Assembly (NCBI RefSeq): GCF_016907085.1
Contig: NZ_JAFBBJ010000001.1
Location: 1,240,001 to 1,304,000, forward strand
DNA length: 64,000 nucleotides
Origin: Clavibacter michiganensis
GTDB lineage: Bacteria; Actinomycetota; Actinomycetes; Actinomycetales; Microbacteriaceae
Reading direction: 5' to 3'
The position numbers and the translations under genes are program-made. This document shows, piece by piece, positions 1 through 7,871 of the stretch; position 1 is the first letter of the stretch, and each line of letters starts with the position of its first letter. The notes beneath the pieces were generated by a model. That model saw only the letters and a list, made by a program, of their open reading frames with translations, was not told the DNA's origin and searched no databases.

Positions 1-141
1 ACCCTCGAGGTCGAGGACGCGGATCCCGCGAGCGCCGACTACCCCGAGGTCCCCGACAACCGCTCGGTCACCGCGGCCGACTCGCACATGAGCGCGCCCG
101 CCGACGACGCATCCGGCCACGTCGACCCCGAGGGCCGCTGA
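1..141 (+). CDS. C-terminal end of a small acidic protein (partial)
   Basis: The frame is open from base 1 and stops at TGA 139-141, giving the last 46 residues of a protein whose start lies outside the window. The visible part is rich in Asp, Glu, Ala, Pro and Ser with no hydrophobic segment, so it looks soluble and probably disordered. It is the first of four consecutive acidic reading frames on this strand, and the next start (GTG 143) follows its stop by one base, so they are probably co-transcribed. No family was recognised. Confidence 0.55.
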   Translation, partial: TLEVEDADPASADYPEVPDNRSVTAADSHMSAPADDASGHVDPEGR

Positions 142-142
142 C

Positions 143-295
143 GTGACGGATCCCGCCGCCGACGCCCCGCGCCACCCGCTCGCCGAGCCCGCGCCCATCG
201 ACGCCGATTCGGTCGCCGAGCAGGCGGAGGCCGCCGAGGAGGACGCGCGCGAGGACACCCCCGACCCGTTCGGCGAGGGGCCCGACGACCAGTGA
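143..295 (+). CDS. Small acidic hypothetical protein (50 aa)
   Basis: A GTG one base after the preceding stop opens a 50-residue frame ending at TGA 293-295. The product is dominated by Asp, Glu, Ala and Pro and has no predicted membrane segment or Cys. It sits between two other acidic frames on the same strand with near-zero spacing, which supports translational coupling. It is too short and too biased in composition to assign to a family. The codon pattern (G/C in third positions) agrees with real coding. An alternative is that it is a non-coding shadow, but the tight stop-start spacing argues otherwise. Confidence 0.5.
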   Translation: MTDPAADAPRHPLAEPAPIDADSVAEQAEAAEEDAREDTPDPFGEGPDDQ

Positions 296-384
296 TCCGC
301 CCCCGGAGGCGCCGTCTCGACGGGCCCCGGGCACTGCACATGCGCGTTGCCTGAACACCGCCACACGCTGCGGGAGGCCGAGCG

Positions 385-390
385 TAGCGT
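385..390 (+). promoter_or_regulatory. -10 box (TAGCGT), leaderless start
   Basis: TAGCGT ends 7 nt before ATG 398, the spacing expected when transcription begins at or next to the A of the start codon. No separate Shine-Dalgarno site is needed. Confidence 0.5.
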
Positions 391-397
391 CGGAAGC

Positions 398-682
398 ATG
401 GACACCGACGACCCGCGCCTCCAGCCCGCGGACACCTCAGACACCAACCAGGACAAGGACTTCATCTCGCCCAGCGAGGACGACACGCAGGTGAAGCAGA
501 GCGAGCAGATCGTCGAGAGCGAGGGCGTCTCCGACGATGTGCCCGCCGCAGCGGACGACGTGCAGGTGCTCCCCGGATCGGGCGGCCCCGACGACGTCGG
601 CGAGATCGACGTCGATCCCGACGAGCTCAACCTCAGCGGCGACTCGATCCCCGGCCACCCCAAGCCCGAGGCCGGTGAGTGA
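398..682 (+). CDS. Acidic, probably disordered hypothetical protein (94 aa)
   Basis: ATG 398 is preferred over an earlier in-frame start because it lies 7 nt after a TAGCGT box. The 94-residue product starts MDTDDPRLQP and is strongly acidic (runs such as PSEDDTQ and DDVQV), without Cys or hydrophobic stretches. The stop overlaps the next gene by four bases (GTGA at 679-682), so the two are translationally coupled. Position upstream of a stress-type short-chain dehydrogenase suggests a stress or desiccation context, but that is inference. No family recognised. Confidence 0.6.
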   Translation: MDTDDPRLQPADTSDTNQDKDFISPSEDDTQVKQSEQIVESEGVSDDVPAAADDVQVLPGSGGPDDVGEIDVDPDELNLSGDSIPGHPKPEAGE

Positions 683-975
683 CCGTGACCGACGCCACCT
701 CCACCACGCCCGCCGACGACTCCACGGGTGACGACACGGCCCTCGACACCGAGGCCCTCGCGAACGACACGGTCGTGAACGACGCGGTCGCCGGCGAGAC
801 CGTCCTCCCCGAGACCGACGAGCCGGTCGAGGAGCCCGACGACGACGCCGTCATGGGCGCCGACGCGGAGCCCACCGCCGACGTCCTCGGCGTCGACGGC
901 GAGGCCGAGCCCGAGCTCGCCGAGAACGACCTCGCGGGCCAGGACATCGACCTGGACGACACCCCGCCCACCTGA
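679..975 (+). CDS. Acidic, Thr/Asp-rich hypothetical protein (98 aa)
   Basis: The GTG at 679 overlaps the previous stop (GTGA); a second in-frame GTG at 685 is an alternative. The 98-residue product is rich in Asp, Glu, Thr, Ala and Val with no lysine-rich or hydrophobic part, giving a very low expected pI. It ends 46 bases before the SDR gene, which has its own AGGAG site. The three complete acidic frames plus the one entering at the window edge have the same composition and order, suggesting duplicated or co-selected small proteins. Function unknown. Confidence 0.6.
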   Translation: MTVTDATSTTPADDSTGDDTALDTEALANDTVVNDAVAGETVLPETDEPVEEPDDDAVMGADAEPTADVLGVDGEAEPELAENDLAGQDIDLDDTPPT

Positions 976-1021
976 TCCACCCCTCCCCTTCCCGCACACA
1001 GGACACAGCACCAGGAGACAC

Positions 1022-1918
1022 ATGAGCACCGACCAGTACACGTTCCAGGACCCGACCAAGATGTACGCCGACATCGAGCCGAAGGCGCAGCAGCAGGACG
1101 GGCCCGGCCTCGACGCCGACCTGGACGCGACCGCGGACCGCGGCGAGAAGACGTACCGCGGATCGAACCGCCTCGAGGGACGCAAGGCCCTCGTCACCGG
1201 CGCCGACTCCGGCATCGGCGCCGCTGTCGCGATCGCCTACGCCCGCGAGGGCGCGGACGTCGCGCTCTCCTACCTCCCCGAAGAGGAGGAGGACGCGAAG
1301 AAGGTCGTCGCCCTCATCGAGGAGGCCGGTCGCAAGGCCGTCGCCATCCCCGGCGACATCGCCACGGCCGAGTTCAGCCGCGAGCTCGTCGCGAAGGCGG
1401 TCGAGGGCCTCGGCGGACTCGACATCGTCGTGAACAACGCGGGCAAGCAGCAGAACGTCGACGCGCTCGAGGACATCTCGGACGAGGAGTTCGACCTGAC
1501 CTTCAAGACCAACGTCTACGCGATGTTCTGGATCACGAAGGCCGCGCTTCCGCACCTCAAGCCCGGCTCCTCGATCATCAACACGTCCTCTATCCAGGCC
1601 TACGCGCCGTCGCCCAACCTCGTGCACTACGCCACGACCAAGGCCTCGATCAACGCCTTCTCGAAGGGCCTCGCCGGCCAGCTGGCGCCCAAGGGCATCC
1701 GCGTGAACGTCGTCGCGCCCGGCCCGATCTGGACCCCGCTGCAGACCGCGGGCGGCCAGCCCGAGGATGCGCTGCCCGAGTTCGGCGAGCAGACCCCGCT
1801 CGGCCGCGCCGGCCAGCCCGCCGAGCTCGCGCCCGCCTACGTGTTCCTCGCCTCCAACGAGTCGAGCTACGTGATCGGCGAGACGCTGAACGTCAACGGC
1901 GGCATGCCGACGCCGTAG
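1022..1918 (+). CDS. SDR family NAD(P)-dependent oxidoreductase, general-stress type
   Basis: A 298-residue classical short-chain dehydrogenase with a roughly 50-residue N-terminal extension, the layout of the YghA/general stress protein 39 subgroup. The dinucleotide motif TGADSGIG is at residues 59-66, the NNAG motif follows, and the catalytic Ser190, Tyr203 and Lys207 (YATTK) are in the usual 13- and 4-residue spacing. It is expected to be a soluble NAD(P)H-dependent alcohol/carbonyl oxidoreductase; the substrate cannot be read from sequence. The start has an AGGAG 5-6 nt upstream. It follows the acidic small-protein genes and is closed by a strong hairpin. Confidence 0.9.
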   Translation: MSTDQYTFQDPTKMYADIEPKAQQQDGPGLDADLDATADRGEKTYRGSNRLEGRKALVTGADSGIGAAVAIAYAREGADVALSYLPEEEEDAKKVVALIEEAGRKAVAIPGDIATAEFSRELVAKAVEGLGGLDIVVNNAGKQQNVDALEDISDEEFDLTFKTNVYAMFWITKAALPHLKPGSSIINTSSIQAYAPSPNLVHYATTKASINAFSKGLAGQLAPKGIRVNVVAPGPIWTPLQTAGGQPEDALPEFGEQTPLGRAGQPAELAPAYVFLASNESSYVIGETLNVNGGMPTP

Positions 1919-1947
1919 CGGGACGCGCCCCGGCGCATCGCACCGCC

Positions 1948-1985
1948 CGACGCCCGGGCCGACCAGCAGGTCGGCCCGGGCGTCG
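1948..1985 (+). terminator. Strong GC hairpin after the SDR gene
   Basis: A 17-bp perfect inverted repeat with a 4-nt AGCA loop starts about 30 bases after the SDR stop. There is no long T-run, as is usual in very G+C-rich actinobacteria. It separates the SDR unit from the promoter of the next gene. Confidence 0.75.
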
Positions 1986-2016
1986 TCGCGTTCCGGACGC
2001 GGAACGCGCACCGGAA

Positions 2017-2022
2017 TAGGGT
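2017..2022 (+). promoter_or_regulatory. -10 box (TAGGGT), leaderless start
   Basis: TAGGGT ends 6 nt before ATG 2029. The intervening CGGGAG could also act as a weak ribosome site if a short leader exists. Confidence 0.55.
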
Positions 2023-2028
2023 CGGGAG

Positions 2029-2760
2029 ATGTCCGGCATCCCGGCCCGCGTCGGCGGGAACGTCCTCGCGGGGATCGTCGCCGCCATCCGCCTCATGCAG
2101 CGCCCGCGACCCCTCCATCCGCACGGCGTCGCGCTCTCGGGGACGCTGACGCCCGTCGCCGGCCGCGCCGCGTCCGGGCTCGCGTGGCTCGACGCCCTCG
2201 ACGGGACGCTCGCCATCGACGCCCGGCTCTCGCGCGGCGGCGGTCTCCCGCCCGCGCTCCCCGACGTGCTCGGCCTCGCGCTGCGGATCCCGGGCGACGG
2301 CGGGACGACGGTCGACGTCCTGCTCGCGTCCACGGGCCTCTCGCCGGTCGGCCGGTTCCTCCTCGCGCCGCGGGGCGTCCTCTCCGGGGCGCGGCTCACC
2401 ACGCTCATGCCGTACCGCGGATCCGCGGGGCCGGTGCTCGTCGGCGTGCTGGTGGACGCGGATCCGTCGCTGCCGGCCGGCGCCGCCGACCTCGGGCGGG
2501 CGCTCGCGGCTCGGCCCGTCCGGATGCGGCTCGTGCAGGCGACGCCGCGCGGACGGTGGCACGTGGTCGCGCGGATCGATCTCGCCCACGACGCGAGCGG
2601 GCCCATCGACACCCCGACGCGCGCCGATCCGGTGCTCGCGGCCCCGCCCGGGGACACGACGTACCCGTGGACGCGCCGGCTGCGGGCGCCGGGCTACCGG
2701 GCGGCACGGCATGGCCGACCGGTCGCGTCCCGGCACGCGGCCCGGGACCCCGACGCCTGA
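2029..2760 (+). CDS. Catalase-fold-like protein of unknown activity
   Basis: A 243-residue soluble protein. Two stretches recall a catalase-related family that is often labelled phosphodiesterase in actinobacteria: HPHGVALSGTL near residue 30 and LGLALRIPGDGG near residue 85, with LLASTG following. The canonical catalase active-site histidine/asparagine and the proximal tyrosine motif are not evident, so heme peroxide chemistry should not be assumed. It stands alone between a leaderless promoter and a 23-bp convergent terminator. The assignment rests on remembered family resemblance and is tentative. Confidence 0.6.
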   Translation: MSGIPARVGGNVLAGIVAAIRLMQRPRPLHPHGVALSGTLTPVAGRAASGLAWLDALDGTLAIDARLSRGGGLPPALPDVLGLALRIPGDGGTTVDVLLASTGLSPVGRFLLAPRGVLSGARLTTLMPYRGSAGPVLVGVLVDADPSLPAGAADLGRALAARPVRMRLVQATPRGRWHVVARIDLAHDASGPIDTPTRADPVLAAPPGDTTYPWTRRLRAPGYRAARHGRPVASRHAARDPDA

Positions 2761-2809
2761 TCGGCAGCGGACGACGGGAGCGCTGCCCCGGGACGGCGGG
2801 CGCGATGCG

Positions 2810-2858
2810 CGCACGGCCCGACGGGCCGGAGGAGACCTCCGGCCCGTCGGGCCGTGCG
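2810..2858. terminator. Bidirectional terminator hairpin
   Basis: A perfect 23-bp inverted repeat with a 3-nt AGA loop lies between two convergent genes ending at 2760 (+) and 2921 (-). It is among the longest perfect stems in the window and would stop transcription from both sides. Confidence 0.85.
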
Positions 2859-2920
2859 GAGAGCGCCGGAGCGATCAGGAGGGCGGGAGGGGTTCCCGCC
2901 GGGTGCGTGCCGCGCGACCG

Positions 2921-3349
2921 TCAGCCGCAGTGCGACGCGAAGAGATCGGGGAACACCACGGTGTATCCGCCGGTGATGTTGCAGGTGTGCCAGTTCTCCG
3001 AGCCCTGTCCGCCCCGGAGGACGTAGGAGACGATCTGCACGCAGGACTTCCCCGAACGATTCGCCGTGCAGATCTGCGCCGCGAGCTTGTAGGAGTCGGT
3101 CAGCCCGAACGAGAGTCGCGCGAGGTCGTATGGCGTGACGAAGAAGGAGCGGTTGACGAGTCCCGCCTGGCTCGCCGCGATCGAGCCGGCGTCCGCAGTG
3201 GAGGACGAGGACGCCGCGACAGGCGCCGCGGATGCCGGGTCGGTCGGGGCGGACACCGAGACGCCGAGGCCGACGACCACCGCGAGGACGGCCGCCGCCA
3301 GGAGGCGCCGGGCGGCGGGTCGCGGGGTGGCTGCGAGGCGAGAGGACAT
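2921..3349 (-). CDS. Secreted small Cys-containing hypothetical protein
   Basis: A 142-residue precursor. The start at 3349 has an AAGGAG 5 nt upstream; a longer in-frame extension lacks such a site. The N-terminus has Arg residues then a hydrophobic stretch (LLAAAVLAVVVGLGV) and an Ala-rich cleavage region, a Sec signal peptide. The mature part of about 100 residues has four Cys (CTAN, KSC, TCN, SHC), which could form two disulfides outside the cell, and a Gly-rich segment YVLRGGQGSENW. It has no protease or hydrolase motif that I recognise. Bacteria of this family secrete many small proteins to the plant apoplast; a role there is only a guess. Confidence 0.75.
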   Translation of the reverse strand: MSSRLAATPRPAARRLLAAAVLAVVVGLGVSVSAPTDPASAAPVAASSSSTADAGSIAASQAGLVNRSFFVTPYDLARLSFGLTDSYKLAAQICTANRSGKSCVQIVSYVLRGGQGSENWHTCNITGGYTVVFPDLFASHCG

Positions 3350-3565
3350 GTGGACTCCTTCTGGTCCGCGGCGACCGTCGCCGGGGAGCGATCGAACCGT
3401 AGCGACGCGCTGACCGGGGCCGAGACGCCTGTGGACGAGCGGGCGGGGACGCGGGACGGGTGCGCCGCGGCATCGGATCCGCCCGCCCGGCCTTGCCACT
3501 GCTCACCCTGGGGCGTTGCCTGGGTGGGAGCGCCGACGGCGGCGCCGGAACCGGCAGGAGACCCC

Positions 3566-4447
3566 ATGAGGGAGCTGAAGCTCGTCGCGGCCATCGCGAG
3601 GATCGAGGACGCGGAGGCGCTGGATCCGATCGTGGATCGCGTGAAGGGCGTCGCCACCGCGCTGCTGAGGCCACGGGCGCTGGCCGACCTGCTGCACGGC
3701 GTGCCGTTCGGGCACCCGCTGCACCCCGTGGCCGTGCTGATCCCGACCGGCGCGTGGGTCTCCTCGGCGGTCCTCGACCTCCTGCCCGGCAACGAGAAGG
3801 CCAGCCGCGCGCTCGTGGGCGTCGGAGTGCTGAGCGCGGCGCCCTCCATCGTCTCCGGCTACGCCGACTGGTCGCAGCTGCACGAGCAGCAGATGCGCGT
3901 CGGCATCGTGCACTCGGCCGCGAACGCGCTCGCGACGGGCCTCTACGGCCTCTCCTGGATCCAGCGCGCCCGCGGCAAGCACGCCAGCGGCAAGGTGCTC
4001 GGCCTCGCGGGCCTCGGCCTCGTCTCCGCCGGCGGGTTCCTCGGCGGCCACCTCGCCTACCGCCAGGCGGCGGGCGCCAACCACGCCGAGGACGTGCCGC
4101 ACCGCTTCCCCGCCGGCTGGCAGGAGCTCGGCCACCTCGACGAGCTGCCCGACGGCCGCCTCGCGAAGCGCGACGTGGCCGGCCTCCCGCTCCTCGTGCG
4201 CCGGAACGGCATGACGGTGGACGCGCTGAGCGACACCTGCAGCCACCTGTCCGCGCCGCTCGACGAGGGCGAGCTCGGCACCGACCCGAAGACGGGCGAG
4301 GCGTGCGTCACCTGCCCGTGGCACGACAGCGTGTTCAGCCTGAAGACTGGCGCCGTGATCCACGGACCGGCGACCGCGCCGCAGCCCCGCTTCGAGACCC
4401 GCGTCACGGGCGGGCTCGTGGAGGTGCGGCTGCCGAACGCGGGCTAG
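3566..4447 (+). CDS. DUF2231 membrane protein fused to a Rieske [2Fe-2S] domain
   Basis: 293 residues with an AGGAG just before ATG 3566. Residues about 40-165 form a four-helix DUF2231-type membrane region (HGVPFGHPLHPVAV, then three further hydrophobic segments). Residues about 190-290 are a Rieske domain with the two cluster motifs CSH (C225, H227) and CPWH (C250, H253), spaced as expected for one [2Fe-2S] cluster. The likely role is membrane-associated electron transfer; the partner is unknown because neither neighbour is an oxygenase or cytochrome. The stop is shared base for base with the convergent MFS gene (CTAG 4444-4447). Confidence 0.88.
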   Translation: MRELKLVAAIARIEDAEALDPIVDRVKGVATALLRPRALADLLHGVPFGHPLHPVAVLIPTGAWVSSAVLDLLPGNEKASRALVGVGVLSAAPSIVSGYADWSQLHEQQMRVGIVHSAANALATGLYGLSWIQRARGKHASGKVLGLAGLGLVSAGGFLGGHLAYRQAAGANHAEDVPHRFPAGWQELGHLDELPDGRLAKRDVAGLPLLVRRNGMTVDALSDTCSHLSAPLDEGELGTDPKTGEACVTCPWHDSVFSLKTGAVIHGPATAPQPRFETRVTGGLVEVRLPNAG

Positions 4448-5658
4448 GCCGCGGGATCCCGGTCGACGGATCCGCGCAGCGCCACGACCGCGAGCACGGC
4501 GCATCCCGCGAAGACGACCGCACCCGCGACGGTCGGCAGCTCGATGCCGGCAGTCGCGAGCACGCCGCCCAGCGCGGATCCGGCGGCGAGGCCGAGCAGG
4601 CTGACCACCCGCCCCGCCGCGCCCACGCGGCCGAGGAGATCCGCCGGGACGAGACGCTGCCGGAGCGTGGTCGCGCAGATGCTCCAGACCACCGCGTGCA
4701 GGATGTAGAGCGCGAGCAGGATCCCGGCGACGATCGGATCCCGCGTGACGGCGAGCCCGGCGAGGCTCGCGGCGCCGAGCGTCAGGGCAGCGGTGATGGT
4801 CCACCGGGAGCCGAGGCGGGCGCCGAGCGGTGCGGCGATCGCGGATCCGGCGAGGCCGCCGAGCGCGCTGGCCGCGAGCAGGACGCCGTAGCCGGCCGCA
4901 TCCAGTCCGAGCCGCTCGCCCGCGAAGAGCACGAGCACCGAGAACGGGAGCATGTAGCCGACGCTCGCGAGGCCGCCGAGGAGGGCGAGGGATCCGACGA
5001 CGCGGTGCCGGGCGAGCCAGCGCACGCCCTCCGCGGCCTCACGGAACAGGGACGGCGGCGCACCCGTCGCCGCGGAGGCGAGGGGGACGTCGCGCGTGCG
5101 CCGCGGCAGCGCGAGCGCCACCGCACCTGCAGCGACCCACAGTCCGCCGGTCGCGTACACGGGCACGGCGGCGGCGAGCGCGAACAGGATCCCGCCGAGC
5201 GGCGGCCCCACGAACTCGTCGGCCACGAGCTGCGTGCCCGTGATCCGTGCGTTCGCCCGGTCGAGGCGGCCAGCCGGCACGATCGACGGCAGCACGGCGA
5301 CCGCGGCCCCATCGGCGGCGCTCTCGAGCACGCCGACCACGGCCATCACCGCGTAGAGCACGGCCAGCGACGCGACGCCCGACTGGATCGAGACCGCGAG
5401 CCCCAGCACGGCGACGCCGCGGAGCGCGTTCGCGACGACGATCAGCGTGCGCCGGTCGAGCCGGTCGACGTAGACGCCCACGGGCAGCGCGACCAGGAGC
5501 CGCACGAGCGCGTACGTCGTCGCGAGCCCGGCGACGCCGCGCGGGTCGTCGGTGAGGCCCGCCGCGACGAGCGGCATGGTGACGAAGACGAGCCCGTCCG
5601 CGAGGTTGGAGAGCGCGTTCGCGCCCCACAGCCCCGCGAACGGGCTCGGGGATCTCAC
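4444..5658 (-). CDS. MFS transporter, EntS/MFS_3-like exporter
   Basis: 404 residues with about twelve hydrophobic segments and the MFS loop motif VYVDRLDRRTL after helix 2. Overall order and the ADEFVGPPLGG stretch resemble the MFS_3 group that includes the enterobactin exporter EntS and macrolide effluxers; the real substrate is unknown. The GTG start at 5658 has GAGGAGC upstream, but that ribosome site lies inside the stem of a 13-bp hairpin after the flotillin gene. The gene is co-directional with nfeD-flotillin, 49 bases downstream of it, and its stop overlaps the Rieske gene stop. Confidence 0.87.
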   Translation of the reverse strand: MRSPSPFAGLWGANALSNLADGLVFVTMPLVAAGLTDDPRGVAGLATTYALVRLLVALPVGVYVDRLDRRTLIVVANALRGVAVLGLAVSIQSGVASLAVLYAVMAVVGVLESAADGAAVAVLPSIVPAGRLDRANARITGTQLVADEFVGPPLGGILFALAAAVPVYATGGLWVAAGAVALALPRRTRDVPLASAATGAPPSLFREAAEGVRWLARHRVVGSLALLGGLASVGYMLPFSVLVLFAGERLGLDAAGYGVLLAASALGGLAGSAIAAPLGARLGSRWTITAALTLGAASLAGLAVTRDPIVAGILLALYILHAVVWSICATTLRQRLVPADLLGRVGAAGRVVSLLGLAAGSALGGVLATAGIELPTVAGAVVFAGCAVLAVVALRGSVDRDPAA

Positions 5659-5663
5659 GCCGT

Positions 5664-5694
5664 GCTCCTCGGGGCGGCGTGCGCCCCGAGGAGC
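5664..5694 (-). terminator. Hairpin that also covers the MFS ribosome-binding site
   Basis: A perfect 13-bp stem (left arm 5664-5676, right arm 5682-5694, 5-nt loop) lies between the flotillin stop and the MFS start on the minus strand. The arm nearest the MFS gene contains GAGGAGC, its ribosome site. It can act as a terminator or attenuator, and if read through would hide the ribosome site. Confidence 0.7.
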
Positions 5695-5707
5695 CGCGGC
5701 ATCGGGA

Positions 5708-7168
5708 TCAGATCCCGGCGCCCTCGGACGCGGCCGTCGCGGGGCCGACGTCCGTGGCGGTCGCGCCGGACGCCGACCCGCCCGCGCTCGTGCCCGCGGC
5801 GGTCGACCCCAGGAACGAGCTCAGCGCCGTCGCGACGTCGATGCCCGTGGTGTCCTTGAGCAGCTTCGGCAGCGTCGCCATGTTCTCGGCCACCGAGCGG
5901 TTGAGCGCGTTCGCGCCGTCCGCCGAGATGATCGTCATGTTGTCGACGTTGGCGAGCGGCGCCGCCATCTCGCGCGCGATCTCCGGCATCGACGCGATGA
6001 TGCGCGCCTGCAGGGCCTCGCGCGACAGCTTGTTCTGCGCCTCGGCGAGCGCGGCGGCCGCCTCGGCCTCCGCCTGGCCGCGGGCCTGGATCGCGTCGGC
6101 GTTGGCCTTCCCGAGCGCGGTGATGGACGCGGCCTCGTTCACGGCCGCGGTCTTCGCCGCCTCGGCGTTCTGCGTGCGCTGGTAGACCTCCACGTCGACC
6201 TTCGCCTTCTCGGCGTCACGCGCGGCCTGCGCGTCCTGGACGGTCGCGTACTTGCGCGCCTCGGCGGGGAGCTCCACGTCGATGCGCAGGCGCTCCTTCG
6301 AGACCTCGGCCTGCGCGGCCACGGCGGTGCGCTCCTGGTCGGCGACCAGGCGGTCCTGCTCGGCCTTCGCGAGCTCGCCGGCCGCGTACGCGGTGGCGTT
6401 GGCGCGGTCGGTGTCGGCCTTGATGGCCGCGCGGCGCAGGTCGAGCTCGAGCTGGCGCTCGGCGGTCTGCTGGTCGTTCTCGATCGCGGCGAGCGCGGAG
6501 ATCCGCTTGTTCTCGGCCTCCGCGACCTCGGCGACCTGGCGGGCGCGCGCGGCGTTGGAGCGCGCGCGGTCGTCGAGGTAGGAGCTGCCGGGGGTCGTGA
6601 TCTCGCGGACGTTGAGCGTCTCGATCTGGAGGCCGAGCTCCGCGAGGTCGTTCTTGGTCTGGTTCACGGCCTCCTGCGCCACGACCGAGAAGCTCTTGAC
6701 GAGCTCGTCGACGGGACGGTCGCCGATGAGGCCGCGGATCGCGCCCTCGAGCGACTGGCGCACGATCTCCGGTAGGGCATCCTGCTGGAGGAGGTAGCGC
6801 TGCACGGCACGGCGCACGCCGTCCTCGGTGCCCGTCACCTTGAAGTTGACGGTCGCGACGACCGCGGTGTTGATGAAGTTCGCGTCGCGCGCCTCGGCCG
6901 TGACGCTCGTCTGGTACTGCTCCAGGGAGAGCGTGAAGCCCTCCTGGAAGATCGGCCAGATGAAGGTCCGGCCGCCGATGATGACCTTCTGCGGGCTGGA
7001 GAAGCCGGCGCCGCCCTCGCTCCGCTCGGCGTTGCGGCCGACGATGACGAGGGCCTGGTTCGGCGGGACGCGGCGGACGCGGGAGGCGATGAACGCCACC
7101 AGCGCCACGAGTATGACGATGACGACGATGACGGCGATGGCTGTCGTGCCGCCGGAGATCAGGTCCAC
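5708..7168 (-). CDS. Flotillin family (SPFH) membrane-microdomain scaffold protein
   Basis: 486 residues. Residues about 8-28 form one N-terminal membrane segment, followed by an SPFH/band 7 domain (PPNQALVIVGR through TLNVREITTP) and then a long Ala/Glu-rich coiled coil typical of flotillins (repeated AEAE, QTAERQLEL, KAKVDVEVY). The C-terminal 50 residues are small and Gly/Ser/Ala-rich. Flotillins assemble on the inner face of the membrane and organise lipid microdomains. The gene follows an NfeD-type gene by about 30 bases, the usual pairing (FloT with YuaF/NfeD in Bacillus). Confidence 0.92.
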   Translation of the reverse strand: MDLISGGTTAIAVIVVIVILVALVAFIASRVRRVPPNQALVIVGRNAERSEGGAGFSSPQKVIIGGRTFIWPIFQEGFTLSLEQYQTSVTAEARDANFINTAVVATVNFKVTGTEDGVRRAVQRYLLQQDALPEIVRQSLEGAIRGLIGDRPVDELVKSFSVVAQEAVNQTKNDLAELGLQIETLNVREITTPGSSYLDDRARSNAARARQVAEVAEAENKRISALAAIENDQQTAERQLELDLRRAAIKADTDRANATAYAAGELAKAEQDRLVADQERTAVAAQAEVSKERLRIDVELPAEARKYATVQDAQAARDAEKAKVDVEVYQRTQNAEAAKTAAVNEAASITALGKANADAIQARGQAEAEAAAALAEAQNKLSREALQARIIASMPEIAREMAAPLANVDNMTIISADGANALNRSVAENMATLPKLLKDTTGIDVATALSSFLGSTAAGTSAGGSASGATATDVGPATAASEGAGI

Positions 7169-7199
7169 GGGATGGTTCCTCTCGTTGGGACGGGTGCTG

Positions 7200-7688
7200 C
7201 TAGGTGGTGGGGGCGCCGTCGGCGTCGGGCTCCACGTGCACGCGGAACCCGTCCTCCGAGACGACGCGGATGCGGGTGCCGACGGCGAGCGGCTCCGCGC
7301 TCATGGCGAGCCGCCGCTCCAGCTCGCGGATGTGCTCGAGCCGCACCTCGCCGCCCGTGGGCGAGGTGGGCGACGTGACGACGCCGACCATGCCGACGGG
7401 CGAGTACGAGCCGCCGCTCTCCTGCTTCGCGACGAAGCGGACGGTGAGCTGCACCACGACGAGGGCGACGAGCGCGAGGGCCACGGCGATCGCGATGGCG
7501 CCGCCGGATCCGATGCCCGCCTGGTCGGCGAGCACGCCGCCGACGCCGTAGATGGCGAGGGCCGCGCCGAGCGCGACGCCGGACACGAGTCCGTCGCCGC
7601 CGCCGATCGCGTCGAGCAGGTCGCCGAGCACGATGCTGGAGAGGAGGAGCAGGAGGCCCACGGCCCCCACGACCACGAAGACGATCAC
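7200..7688 (-). CDS. NfeD-like membrane protein, flotillin partner
   Basis: Read from GTG 7688, which has GGGAG about 8 nt upstream, the product is 162 residues: two or three membrane helices (VIVFVVVGAVGLLLLL and IAIAVALALVALVVV) then a C-terminal NfeD/OB-like beta domain from about residue 95 (PVGMVGVVTS, GTRIRVVSEDGF). An in-frame extension upstream is Arg/Pro-rich and unlikely to be translated. It precedes the flotillin gene by about 30 bases; family knowledge says NfeD proteins bind or assist flotillin/stomatin scaffolds. Confidence 0.82.
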   Translation of the reverse strand: MIVFVVVGAVGLLLLLSSIVLGDLLDAIGGGDGLVSGVALGAALAIYGVGGVLADQAGIGSGGAIAIAVALALVALVVVQLTVRFVAKQESGGSYSPVGMVGVVTSPTSPTGGEVRLEHIRELERRLAMSAEPLAVGTRIRVVSEDGFRVHVEPDADGAPTT

Positions 7689-7859
7689 GCCGCGGCTCCC
7701 GGGCAGGCCGCCGCCGCGGTGACGTGCGCGCCGACGTGGTGCGGGGTCATGCGGGGCCGATCTGCTGGATGCGTGTCCCTCGAACGTACCGGGTGATCCG
7801 CGGAGCGTCGCCTCCTCGTCCGGGGGCCGCCCCACCGCCTATGCTCCGCGCGGCGCGCG

Positions 7860-7865
7860 TAGCCT
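7860..7865 (+). promoter_or_regulatory. -10 box (TAGCCT), leaderless GTG start
   Basis: TAGCCT ends 6 nt before GTG 7872. The AGGAG directly touching the GTG is too close to work as a ribosome site, so leaderless initiation explains this start better. Confidence 0.5.
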
Positions 7866-7871
7866 CAGGAG

